A program made the translations under genes and the position numbers. From the NCBI RefSeq assembly GCF_034190915.1, contig NW_026947502.1, forward strand, positions 6,494,785 to 6,558,784: DNA of 64,000 nucleotides, in the 5' to 3' direction. Positions 47,374 through 58,165 of the stretch are shown in pieces. A model generated the notes under the pieces. It was not told the DNA's origin, ran no database searches, and worked only from the letters and a program-made list of their open reading frames with translations. The number at the start of each line of letters is the position of its first letter. Positions within the stretch are counted from its first letter, which is position 1. Source of the DNA: Cavia porcellus. Taxonomy: Eukaryota; Chordata; Mammalia; Rodentia; Caviidae.

Positions 47374-47379
47374 ATTAAA
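47374..47379 (+). terminator. polyadenylation signal of IRG gene 2 (ATTAAA)
   Basis: ATTAAA in TTTTTATTAAAACCC, 212 bp past the stop and conserved in the other two genes. Confidence 0.65.
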
Positions 47380-47417
47380 ACCCAACAGTATCTCAACCTC
47401 TGCTTCAGCTAATCTCC

Positions 47418-47525
47418 AAGTTTTTGTTTATCTGTTTATTTGTTTGCTTTACGGGGCAGGAACTGAACCCAGGGAGGGCCTTGTGCATGGTAGGCAGGGG
47501 CTCTGCCTCTGAGCTCCAGCCCCAG
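47418..47525 (-). repeat. ID-type SINE downstream of IRG gene 2
   Basis: Complement of the elements at 28,311-28,415 and 60,434-60,545, at the homologous place. Confidence 0.9.
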
Positions 47526-50150
47526 CCCTTGCTCTCCAAGTGTTCCCAAGGAGTCCCAATTTCCTCAGGCAGTAACACTTTGTGACACTCACAGCCGAGG
47601 TTATATACTGTCATTTTATGGCTCTGTTCTCAATCACCATGTTAATGCTCTCTACAAAATGGTAACATTTTCAAAAGATTAGTAAAATGTGTGGCATTGG
47701 AAAATACAGCCAGAAATAGACTTGATACCACACGTGTCTTTGATGGACATGCAATGAACACGTGGTATGTGCACATAGTGAAATATTATTTGGTAACAAA
47801 GAAAGATCAGTCTGGCATTGGGCAGGAAAATGGATTCCCCTGCAGAATGTAATGTGAAGTGAAGGGGACACACAAGCTTAAATCCCGTGGTTTCTCTCAT
47901 TTGAGTAATGAAAAGTTCAAATAAACAGCAAAATAAAAGAAAGACAAATTCAGCAGAGAGAGCTTTTGCAAATGAAAAGGGGCCTGAGATACAGGGGCTG
48001 AGCTGGGGCGCAGGGAAGGGGATGTAAACAGATTCAGATGTGTGCTGTGCACAGCTAACCTCCCACCGTGCATGCGGCCATTGTACGCTGTAAATATGAA
48101 ATACAGAATAATAATGAGATTGACATTAATACAAGTAACAGTAACCACAGTAAGGAAAGCAGGGAGAGGGGATCTGGAGGTGCAGGGAGGAGGTGGGTGG
48201 GCAGGATAATAACCAAGACGTCTCCTGCCATGCACCTCCTCCCAAGAGGAATGTAACCTTCACATACTGTGATGTGCACTGATAAAATAAAATACGATTC
48301 TAAAACAGAAATGGACTTGGCTGTCTTTATTCCAGCCCGAGGTCTCCTTTCTGGGAATTCCTCTACGCTGTGTGGCCGGGAGTCTGGGGAATGTATAAAG
48401 TGAAGCTCAGCAGAGGGGCGAGGGGTGACCCACCGGGGAGTTTGCAAGGCAAAGCTGAATCCCGTGGGCAGAAGAAGGGAAGCTGCTCTGACCTCGCTCA
48501 AATTCTTTATCTCACACCTGTGACGTGGGACACAGCAAAACTCCAAGGGACCTCCCCAAAGCTCAGGGACTGTCACTCTTCCTGTCATGGTAACAGTCTG
48601 CATGGGGTCTTTGTCCTCTGACCACTGGGGGACGCTGCCCCGTGTGACAGCTGTGAGTGCCAGGCAGGGTGCATGAGCCCCACCTAGTCCTGCAAGCTGT
48701 CCCCAGAGTTGGGGGCCCTGACACACACAGCAGGGCACAGAGCAGGCCGAGGCCTCCTCCACCCTCCCTGCCCACCACTGTGTGGACACAGACTGGGTGT
48801 GAGGGAACCCGCTCTCTGCGTGTGTGGACAGAGCTAAGCTGCCTGGTGCTGTGTCCTGTTCCCCGCACGTGCACGTTGCTACCAGGGAGAGAGCTCAGAC
48901 CAGAGACCAAGAGTGCTCACAGTTTTCGCAGAGATCAGTTTCATCCCGGGTTCCCTTAGAAAGGGTACAAATGCCAATGACCTGCCCCTTTTGGGGGTGA
49001 GAGTCGAGAAGGATTTTGTTGCCTGTGTCTCTGGGCGCTGTGTCCTCCAGGTGACCTTGTTCTGTTTTGGCCAGAGTGCAGCTGGAGCTCACACAGTGGG
49101 GCTGTGGCTGTTGGCTCTGACTCACTTTTCCTGCCTCCCTTTCAGGCCGCCCAAATTCCTCCTAATATCACAAGTTAGGGCAGACTCCTTGCTTCATTCA
49201 TAACAGTACAAACTTTGGGGGAATCAGCACAGATTTCCAGGGAGAAGTGCAATGGTGTTTAGCCTGAGGGGCTGGTAAAGGGGCAGCCCCAGCCTTAACA
49301 AAGGAGAGTGAGAGCCAAGAGGAAGGACTTCCCTCCAGGAAGCTCAGGGCAAAGTGCTCAGACTGGCTGATCCTGGAGCCTCAGAAGGGATCAGTTCTAA
49401 GGAGAGCTGCACTGGGCTGCGGTCAGCTGGGTCAGAGTCTCAGGTCTGGTTTTGTAGCTTCAGAAAGTCCTATGGCCAGGAAGGATTCAGTTCCCATGGG
49501 TGAGGGCTCTGCCTTGGGGGCCCGGGGTTCTGTTCTCATCAGGGAGTACATGCTCTGGCCTGGGTAGGAGGCCTCAGCGTGGGAGCCTGTGTGGCTCCGC
49601 GCTGCTTGGAATACGAGGTATTGGCAGGTTTAGACAGTGCCTGCAGACTCCCAGGTCCCAGTTGTACTAATGCACCATCAAAGCTTGAGATTGAAACCTG
49701 AGGCCAGCAGCTCTCCAATCAGGGTCTTTGATACAAGCGTTACCAGGAACCTGAATGTGAGACTGGGATCCATGGCAGTCCCCGCCTGAAGCTTACAAAT
49801 CACTGTTTCAGTAAAAGACAAGACAGGAAGGCTCAGGCCAGTCCACTGGCAGAGTCACTGAGTGCTGGCCTTGGACATTTTGCTCAGCTGTGCCAATGTC
49901 TGTAAGGTGGAGGCCAGAAAGTCAGTTCTAGTTTAATGAGTGAGAGTTCTCCCCAGACAGAATCTGACAAAGAAATTTCAAAGCATGTCTATATTAGATA
50001 TTTCCAAGTGAGAATTTATCCTCATAAAATTCTGATAAATGCTAAAAACTTAAGAGATTTTCATATACAATTGCGGAGTAATTAGGCAAATGCCTCAGTA
50101 AAATCAGAAAGGTCCACGAGTTTTGTTCAAAAGCAGTTGAGGGACCAGGG
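47526..50150 (+). repeat. IRG downstream block, copy C2 (unit 2)
   Basis: Inverted copy of C1 and C3. It includes an L1 3' tail at about 47,690-48,290 (plus). A 244-codon open frame on the minus strand (48,055-48,789) recurs in C3 (59,178-59,912) but partly consists of antisense L1 and is not called. Confidence 0.8.
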
Positions 50151-50237
50151 ATTTAGTTCAGTGGCTCAAGCACTTCCATGGTAATTGAGAGATCCTGTCT
50201 TCCATCCCTGGTACCAAAAAATAAAATAAAAAGCACT
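50150..50237 (+). repeat. ID-like SINE at the block junction, unit 2
   Basis: GGGACCAGGGATTTAGTTCAG ... CATCCCTGGTACC and an A-rich tail. Same site as 25,600-25,700. Confidence 0.8.
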
Positions 50238-50309
50238 TTAACTAGGAAAATACATGCAGTCCCTTCAGTCACACAGCACAGTCAGCCACTGAAATCTGGA
50301 TCCCTGTGT

Positions 50310-51150
50310 GTGGAGCAAGGTCCTGAATCACACCGTGGCCAAGGGGTCGCCCCATGGACACCTCACGCACTGGACAGAATCCCTCCTCCACTGCCTGCCC
50401 CTGACTACATCCTTGAGGAAGGCTCAGTGTTTCTGTGCGTGAACATCTGCTCCAGGGTCCCCCACACCTTCACCCGGGATGCAGGATCTGGCCTGGTAGA
50501 CTAATCCCAGCTGCCTCCTCCACCTTCTCTGGGATTTGCACAGAGAGCAAAGCTCCTAGTTATGTTTTGTAGAAACTGCTAAAAATCTTCTTTCAGGCTA
50601 TAATTCAAACTAAAATAATAAGCATGGAGAATTAAGCAAATATTGTTTCTAGAGACAGAAACTTACTTTTTTGGGTGCAACATCCCGTCCTCCTGAAAAC
50701 ATGGGAGCCACGCTTTGCCATTACTGTTGGACAAGGTTTCCATATTCTGTGTAAGCAGGAAAACAACTCTAGATACTTTAGTGAAATTGCAGAAACACCA
50801 CAGGAGACAGGTCATATGGTCTCCAGATCTGAAGTTGGTCTGAGACCAGGAAATCCAGTACAAACCTTTAGCTTGCTGTCTTCAGACCACACCAACCTTT
50901 TGATGCTAATTTGGATCGTGAATATATATTTAGTTCAGCTTCCTGGCTTGTATAGTGGCAGCCATTGTGAAGCACTTTTTGTGTTAAATTGCAAGCCACC
51001 AACAGGAAATGCAAGGAAGAGGAATTTTAAACACCAGCTAATCATAGCTTTAGAAGAACTTGAGCAAAGATTAACACCCTGGGATTTTGGATGGTGAATC
51101 CTGTCCTAGTCACTTTCTTGATACTGGGAAAAAAAAATAACTGATACCCC
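50310..51150 (+). repeat. distal block, copy B3
   Basis: Matches the left half of B1 and the proximal half of B2. It ends abruptly at about 51,160, where an ID SINE belonging to unit 3 begins. Confidence 0.85.
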
Positions 51151-51164
51151 TAACTTAAAGGAGG

Positions 51165-51240
51165 AGGACAGGGATCGAAGACAGAATCTCTTGATTATCA
51201 TGGAAGAGCTTGAGCAACTGAGCTAAATTCCGGGTCTTTC
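51165..51240 (-). repeat. ID-like SINE marking the unit 2/unit 3 junction
   Basis: Truncated copy of the junction SINE (GACAGGGATCGAAGACAG ... GAGCTAAATTCCGGGTC on plus). From here rightwards the sequence is the downstream block of unit 3. Confidence 0.7.
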
Positions 51241-51580
51241 AACTCATTTTGAACAAAACTCATGGACCTTCCTGATTTTACTGTGGACATTTCCGTAATT
51301 ACTCCACAATTGTGTGTCAAAATTTTTAAAATTTTTAAAATTTACCAGGATTTTATGAGGATAAATTTTCACTTGGAAGATATCTAATATAGACATGCTT
51401 TGTTTTTTCTTTGTCAGTATCTGCCTGGGGAGAACTCTGACTCATTAAAACTAGAACTGACTTTCTGGCCTCCACCCTCCAGACATTGGCACAGCTGAGC
51501 AAAATGTCCAAGGCCAGCACTCAGTGACTCTGCCAGTGGACTGGCCTGAGCCTTCCTGTCTTGTCTTTTACTGAAACGGT

Positions 51581-52167
51581 TGTTGTACTCTAGAATAATA
51601 GCTTTATTATATTTCTATCATAGCAATACCTGTAACTTGGCCTTACTGTATATGTGTTTTTCCCTTCCCCCTCTGGGTGACCTAATTGATATGTTAATCA
51701 ATGCTCTCCTCTGTAAAAAATTGTAAAATCTTACCTAATTGATATGGTAACCATTGTTGCCCTCTACAAATAACAGTTGTGGTGCTAAAGTAAGGTAACT
51801 AAGGTTGTAAATTGCTGTTAGACTTCTCTATTCTTTGCTAAGGAAAACAAGATTTCTTCTTATCTAAACTTGCTTGTATGCAGGGAGACTTGCTTGTTAG
51901 CACAACCCTTATCTGATCTTGCTCTTCCCAAGACGTGTAATCGCCATTTCTGTTTTGTAGTGCGCCAGACCTCCATCCCCCTCCTTACATTGTGTGACCA
52001 GCGGCTGTTTGTGGATTTACAAGATAAAAGCCCTGACTTTTAGCTGTCAGGTGTGCAGTCTCCAAATTGGCTCCCAGAGACTGGTCATCAGGCCTGGCCT
52101 AATAAAGCCTTTACTCCCCAAATTTCAGTCTCTTGCTTCCTTGGATACCGGGGTCCAAGTTATCACA
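51581..52167 (+). repeat. 5' LTR of the gammaretroviral provirus
   Basis: 587 bp, TGTTGTACTC...TTATCACA, with a TATA-like ACAAGATAAAAG near its right part and AATAAAGCC near the end. Confidence 0.9.
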
Positions 52168-52169
52168 TT

Positions 52170-52187
52170 TGGAGGCTCTCCCTGGAT
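52170..52187 (+). other. primer-binding site, tRNA-Pro-like
   Basis: TGGAGGCTCTCCCTGGAT starts three bases after the LTR. It differs at four of 18 positions from the usual tRNA-Pro site of gammaretroviruses. Confidence 0.7.
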
Positions 52188-53925
52188 GGGAGCAAGACCC
52201 CAGACTCATTTATGAACATCTGAAAGTAAGTACTCTGGAGGGTTTGTTTGGGCCATGGTCAATTTGTAATTTTGAGGGGACGCCCTCAATTTAGGAGTGG
52301 GAACGTCCCGAGGACAGAGTCAATTGGTTTTTGGTTTTTTGGACAAATTCTGTCTGTTTGTGACTCTGCCCCAGGTGGGGAACCGCTCCGTTGGTTAATT
52401 TGTTAATTCCTCCAGATCCCAAAATTTGACCAATTTTTGAGCAAAGGCCATTTTCCTGCAGCTTGTCTTGTCTTGTATCTCTGTGTTTGTGTCCATTTGT
52501 TCTAATTGTTCTCCTTTTGGTTACCCCAAATCTAACAGAACATTATCTCCTAGGAACCCCTTCTATGAGCCCAAAATGGACAAAGGGATTTATATATTTA
52601 TGTTCAGTGTTTTTGTACTTTAAAATTGTTTGCCTGTTTGAATTTGTTACTAACTTAGGGCTTGTTGCCCATTTCTGTTGCAGGATCCATGTGGCTTATT
52701 AGATTCAAGGTTCATAATAAGAAAGATGATTTCCTTTAGCTCACCAAACTGTGCACGAAACAACCTTTGTTTGTGTCTTTAATGTTGTAGCACCTTGTTT
52801 AATATTTTAGTCCTCAGTTTATTACCTGAAACCTCAGCATGCCTTTTAAAAAAGAGTATTTTTCTTTCTGGTTAAAATGTAAACATATGTGCACATATAT
52901 GTATATGTATGGTTTTTAAGAATCATATCAACTTTACCAAGTAAAAACCAGGTCATACTGTAATTGAGCCAGTCAAAAGGTTATAGTTTCTTTAAAATAC
53001 AGCATTTTAATGTGGTAAAAAAGACATAAAATATTTAAATATGTTGTAGACTACTAAAAGGTGACTTCAAGGGTTTTGTTGAGAGTTTTAATGTTGTCTG
53101 AGAAGCGAGAGAAAGGTAATTGACTGGTAATAGTAAAAAAGAGGGAAAAAGAAAGTGGTTTGTCTTCAAGTAAAAATGTCTGGCTGTGCCAGAATGTGAA
53201 AAGAAGATAAAACTTGGGGTTATAGTGTAAGTTATAAAAAGCTTGAGAAGATGTAAATTTTATTTGTCTTGGTTTATAGTACTGCAAATAACAGGTTTGA
53301 CAAGAAGTAAATGTGTTCAGAATTTGACAGTATTAGATCAGTTCTGGTCGATTTATTTATAAGATTGGTAATCCTTTGCTGCAAAATGTTTCCATTAATA
53401 TGAGATTATAGGTGATAATAGAGATAAGATGCAAGTTCTTGCATGTGCTGTGAACATCTGGGAGATTATACGGCACAATTTTGTTACCTGTGAAAAAGCC
53501 TCTTTTTGTTAAGTATGTAATTTCAGTAAAATGATGGCCTGCCATGTGGCACCTTGGGACAAAAGGTGGTGTGCCATCCAGATGAAGCCTGCTCTCTGAT
53601 CCGGAATGCCAAAACCATGTTTTCCTTTTGTCCCACCCCGATTGGACATCCAGAGGTAAGGAGGTTTCCCCAGTATTGCCAGTTGTTCTCTTTGCAACTC
53701 AGTCGGCCCCACATGTTAGACAAAAATTACAAAGGTTTGAAAGTTTTGAAAAAATGCCCCTCAGCCAGTTAATAGAGATAGCACAAAAGGTCTTTTAAAA
53801 CAGGAAAAAAATTACTGTCTACTGGGAAAATTGTCCGGCGTATCTGAGTCGTCACAAACTGACTTAGAGTTAAAATTGTTAAGTAAATAAAAACAGGAGA
53901 TTCCAAAAGTCTGGGCAGAAGACAA
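52188..53925 (+). other. leader and former gag/protease region, nothing recognisable
   Basis: AT-rich with many stops in all frames. I see no matrix, capsid, zinc knuckle or protease motif. Either gag has decayed beyond recognition or it was replaced. Confidence 0.5.
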
Positions 53926-53929
53926 CCCT

Positions 53930-56900
53930 CCAGGGCTAGCAATTAACCAGGTTCCCCTTGTGGTGGAACTGTGGAACTCTTACCCCAAGTACGCCCCATC
54001 TGCTTGCGGCAATACCCAATAAGCCTGCAGGCCCAGAAAGAGATTAAAGTGCACATACAGAGGCTAAGAGACAATGGTATTCACATTCCTTGTGTCTCTC
54101 CCTGGAACAAGCCATTGATTCCAGTCCAGAAGCCAGGGACAAAATGACTATCGCCCTGTACAGGATCTCAGAGAAGTTAAGATGAGTTCTGACTTTGCAC
54201 CCAACAGGGCCAAATCCTTACACCCTGCACACCTTACCTCCTCAATCCGGAGAACACCTGGTACTCTGTTCTGGACCTGAAAGCTTTCTTCACTTTGCCT
54301 CTTGCTCTGGTAAGTCAACCTCTTTTTTGCCTTCAAATGGACTGACCCAGATACAGGGATAAAAGAACAGCTGACCTGGACATGTTTACCTCAGGGTTAC
54401 AAGAACTCTGCCACTCTTTTTGATGAAGCGTTAGCAAGAGATCTTTTGGAATTTAGGGAAGAACACCCTGACATAGTGCTCCTCTAGTTCATGGATGACT
54501 TGTTAATAGCCTCGACCCCCCCCCACCAGAAGCCTGTAAGCTTGTCGAGAGGCAACTGAGGAACTGTTAAGGACTTTGGTGCAATTGGGCTATAAAGTCT
54601 CGGCTGAAAAGGCCTGATTGTGCCATCAGGCTGTGACTTATCTGGGCTACAAATTGTAGGAAAAAAAGAGGACTTTGTCTAAAAAAAGAGTCCAGGCTAT
54701 ATTGCAGATCCCATCCCCAGAAACTAAGAAACAGGTGCGTGAATTTCTGGGAGTTGTTGAATACTGCAGGCTGTGGATTCTAAATTTCACTGAAACAGCT
54801 CACCCTCTATTTGACTCCCTTAAGGGAAAAACTCACTGAACTGGACTGATAAATATGAACGGAACTTGCAGCAGCTCAAGTGGGCCTTGACAGAGGCCCC
54901 AGCCCTGGGACTCCCTGATGTTACCAAGCCGTTCACCTTGTTCATTAATAAACTCGGGGGCATTGCCAAAGGAGTCCTAACCCAGGACATTGGCCCTTGG
55001 AAGAGGCCTATAGCCTATCTTTCCAAAAGGCTCGATCCAGTGACAGGAGGGTGGCTTCCATGCCTAAAAATTCTGGCCGCTGTGGCAATGCTACTAAAAG
55101 AGGCTAAGAGACTCACTTTTGGACAGAAGATTTCTGTAGTGACCTTCCACAGTTTAGAGACTCTTATCAAAACCCCTCCCGAAAAATGGCTTTCAAATGC
55201 TAGAATTTCACACTATTTGGCCCTGCTCCTAGACCCAGAGTCGGTAGTTTTCAAGACTTCTTCAGCTTTAAACCCAGCCACCCTTATGCCTGACATGGAA
55301 GCAGCTTCATCCAGAACGGCAGTTGAGTGGCCGGGGCAGCAGTGACCACCGAAAAGGAGGTACTCTGGGTTAAGCAGTTAGAGCCTGGCACCTCTGCCCA
55401 AAAGGTGGAGCTCATTGCTTTGACTGAGGTGCTAAAACTAGCCACGGGAAAGAGGGTAAACATCTATACTGATAGTAGATATGCTTTTGCTACTATACAT
55501 GTACATGGAGCCATCTATTAGGAGCGAGGTCTCTTAACCTCGGCCAGGGCTAAAATAAAAAATGCTTCACAGATCCTAGACTTGCTGGCAGCCAGATGGT
55601 CACCCTGTCTGCGGTGATTTCCTCGGTGGCCCCCTCATAAAGGAGGCTTAAAAATTGACTTTTAGACAAAAACTCTTAATTGTTTCCTCCTATTCGCTGG
55701 AGACTATCAAGGCCCCACCAGACCGATGGATGTTTAACTCCCGAGCCATACATTATCAGGCACTATTTCTGGAAACAGCTGCTTCAAACTCCGCTACTTT
55801 GCTGCCTGAGGATGACCCCTTGTTGCCTCACCACAACTGTACTGAAGTCATCGATCACCTCACGGGACTTCGACCTGATCTAGCAGATAAGCCACTATCT
55901 GGAGTTCAATCCTACTTCTCCGATAGAAGTAGTTACGTGTCTATCAAGGTAAGCGGGTCGCAGGAGCTGCCATTATACACTCTCAGGTTCTATAGGAACA
56001 AATCTTAGAGCCAGAGACATCAGCCTAGTGGGCTAAACTCATTGCCACACTGAGGCCTCAAGTTGTCTTTATCAAAAATGGTGTTTATTGTCTTCTGGGG
56101 TCAAAAGATTGAAAATGCTCCCCAAATTTGGACTTGTTGGCTGCCATCTAAATGCCAAGGAGAGTGGCTATTATCTGCTGTATAACCCATTGGACAGAAG
56201 ATGATTTTGTTATACAGGGAAATAATTTGGCAAAGGCCACCTTCCAAAAGATAGCCAGCCAGACAGCCCCAAAATCAGTGGGGATTGAGATAAACTTAAC
56301 ATTACTGCTGATCCCACCTGCTTTCTTTGTCAGAGCCTATTTGCACTTGAAAAGACCAGCATCTGGTAGCTCAACTTCCGAGAGATCCCGGTGGCTAATA
56401 TCAAGCTAGCCCAGTCTGTGAGCTTCAGATGCCCTCAGTGCCAATTGGTAAATCCAAAAGAACTGCAAGAAATAGAAACCACTGGTTATCGTGGGACTAT
56501 GCCTAGAAAACACTGGAAAATAGATTTTACAAAAATAAAAGGCCTGAACTTCAAGGATATAAGTGATTACTTATAATGGGTGATACTTTTACTAGATGGG
56601 TAAAAGCGTTTTCTACTTAGTCTGAGTCAGCTCTGATAACAGTTTCCCTGATTTGGCCTCCCTTTTTATTCGTGGGGTCCGACAATGGCCTGGCTTTTAT
56701 AGCCTAGTAACTCAAACTAACCTAAGCTTTGCAGATCAATTAGAAAACTCCATTGGGCTTACCAGCCTTAGAGTTCAGGGGAGGTAAAAAGATAAGTCAG
56801 ATTTTAAAGACCATAATTACTAATGGCCTTAAAAACTGGTGAAAACTGGGTGAGTCTCTTTCCTTTTCCCCTTTTGCATGTGCAATGCACCCCCCTATGT

Positions 56901-57100
56901 TGCAGATATTTCCTCTTTTGAGGTTTTATATGAGACCTTCCTCTTATACTTAAAGGTTTCTAAAAAATTAGCTGATTTAACTACTCAATTAGCTGACTTA
57001 ACCTCCCCCCCCCCCCCGCCAAACTTTTCAGCTAGCTCTGACTTCCATCCACTGGTTATTTCCCTGCTGCCCACTGTGAGCTGGAGAGCCTAGACACCTG
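53930..57100 (+). pseudogene. pol remnant with a repeated connection/RNase H segment
   Basis: From about 53,985, broken frames read as gammaretroviral RT. The catalytic motif FMDD lies at 54,488-54,499, directly after an in-frame TAG (54,485-54,487). RT connection sequence follows (54,866-55,345), then RNase H with YTDSRYA (55,327-55,521). A second, diverged connection segment (55,655-56,008) and RNase H-like remnants (to about 56,250) come next, then an integrase with CPQC and a catalytic-region Asp (56,391-56,576), a second Asp in SDNG (near 56,680) and a C-terminal FEVLYE motif (56,878-57,000). Numerous stops and frameshifts make it non-coding. The doubled segment suggests a recombinant or internally duplicated element. 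Confidence 0.85.
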
Positions 57101-57597
57101 GACACCGGTCCTCATCAAGGCACCTCACTGTGAATCTCTTGAGCCACAATGGACTGTCAAAGTAGCCCAAAGCCTGCCTGATTCATTGTTCCCTCTGCAA
57201 GCTGGTCCCGGCTTCCAAAGGCAACCAGCCTGAGGATAAGTAACTGTCATTTCTTCCAAGGACTCTTTAAAGCTTAAGATTGCCAAATGTAACTGGTGAT
57301 CTTGTGTTCTCCTTGTAAAGACCCCGAGGTGGCCTCTGTATGACTTAAAAAAATTGTTACATGTATGATAAAACAGAGTAAATTTAAATGTTGGTTTTCT
57401 TTCTCCTTTTGGTTAACAGTTTTAATAATGACAGATGAGAGACCTTTGTTAATCCTCTTATTGGGCCTTATATGGTAAACAAGTTGATAAACTATGTCAA
57501 AGATCTTAACAGCTTATGATTTTAAAGACACACACAAGGTAATAAACAGATACCTATGAGTCAATGATTTGACTGACTGACTAAAATCAGTGGGGAA
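57101..57597 (+). other. region before the 3' LTR, env not recognisable
   Basis: About 500 bp with no surface or transmembrane glycoprotein motif. It ends AGTGGGGAA against the LTR, the remains of a polypurine tract. Confidence 0.55.
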
Positions 57598-58165
57598 TGT
57601 TGTACTCTAAAAAAATAGCTTCGTTATATTGGCATCATAGCAATACCTGTAACTTGGCCTTACTGTATATGTGTTTTTCCCTTCCCCCTCTGGGTGACCT
57701 AATTGGTTTCCTCTGTAAAAAATTGTAAAATCTTAGCTAATTGATATGGTAACCATTGTTGCCCTCTACAAATAACAGTTGTGTTGCTAAAGTAAGGTAA
57801 CTAAGGTTGTAAATTGCTGTTAGACTTCTCTATTCTATGCTAAGGAAAACAAGATTTCTTCTTATCTAAACTTCCTTGTTTGCAAGAAAACTTGCTTGTT
57901 ACCTAAATCTTGCTCTTCCCATGAAATGTAATCGCGCTGTTTCTGTTCTGTAGTGCACGACACCCCTAGTCCCCTAATTACATTGTGTGACCAGCAGCTG
58001 TTTGTGGATTTACAAGATAAAAGCCCTGACTTTTAGCTGTCAGGTGCCCAGTCTCCAAATTGGCTCCTGGAGACTCATCACCAGGCCTGGCCTAATAAAG
58101 CCATTGCTCCCCAAATTTCAGTCTCTTGCTTCCTTGGATTTTATACTGGGGTCCGAGTTATTACA
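57598..58165 (+). repeat. 3' LTR of the gammaretroviral provirus
   Basis: 568 bp, related to 51,581-52,167 with many substitutions and a short deletion near 57,700. AATAAAGCC lies near 58,092. Confidence 0.9.

Larger units (their letters stand above)
51581..58165 (+). mobile_element. old gammaretrovirus-like endogenous provirus (ERV class I), heavily decayed
   Basis: 6,585 bp, plus orientation. LTRs at 51,581-52,167 and 57,598-58,165, flanked by a 4-bp target duplication (CGGT at 51,577-51,580, CAGT at 58,166-58,169, one base changed). Four bp is usual for gammaretroviruses. Homologous sites near 26,035 and 49,800 are empty. A tRNA-Pro-like primer site follows the 5' LTR. Pol remnants are clear; gag and env are not recognisable. 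The two LTRs differ at many positions and by small indels. Confidence 0.93.
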
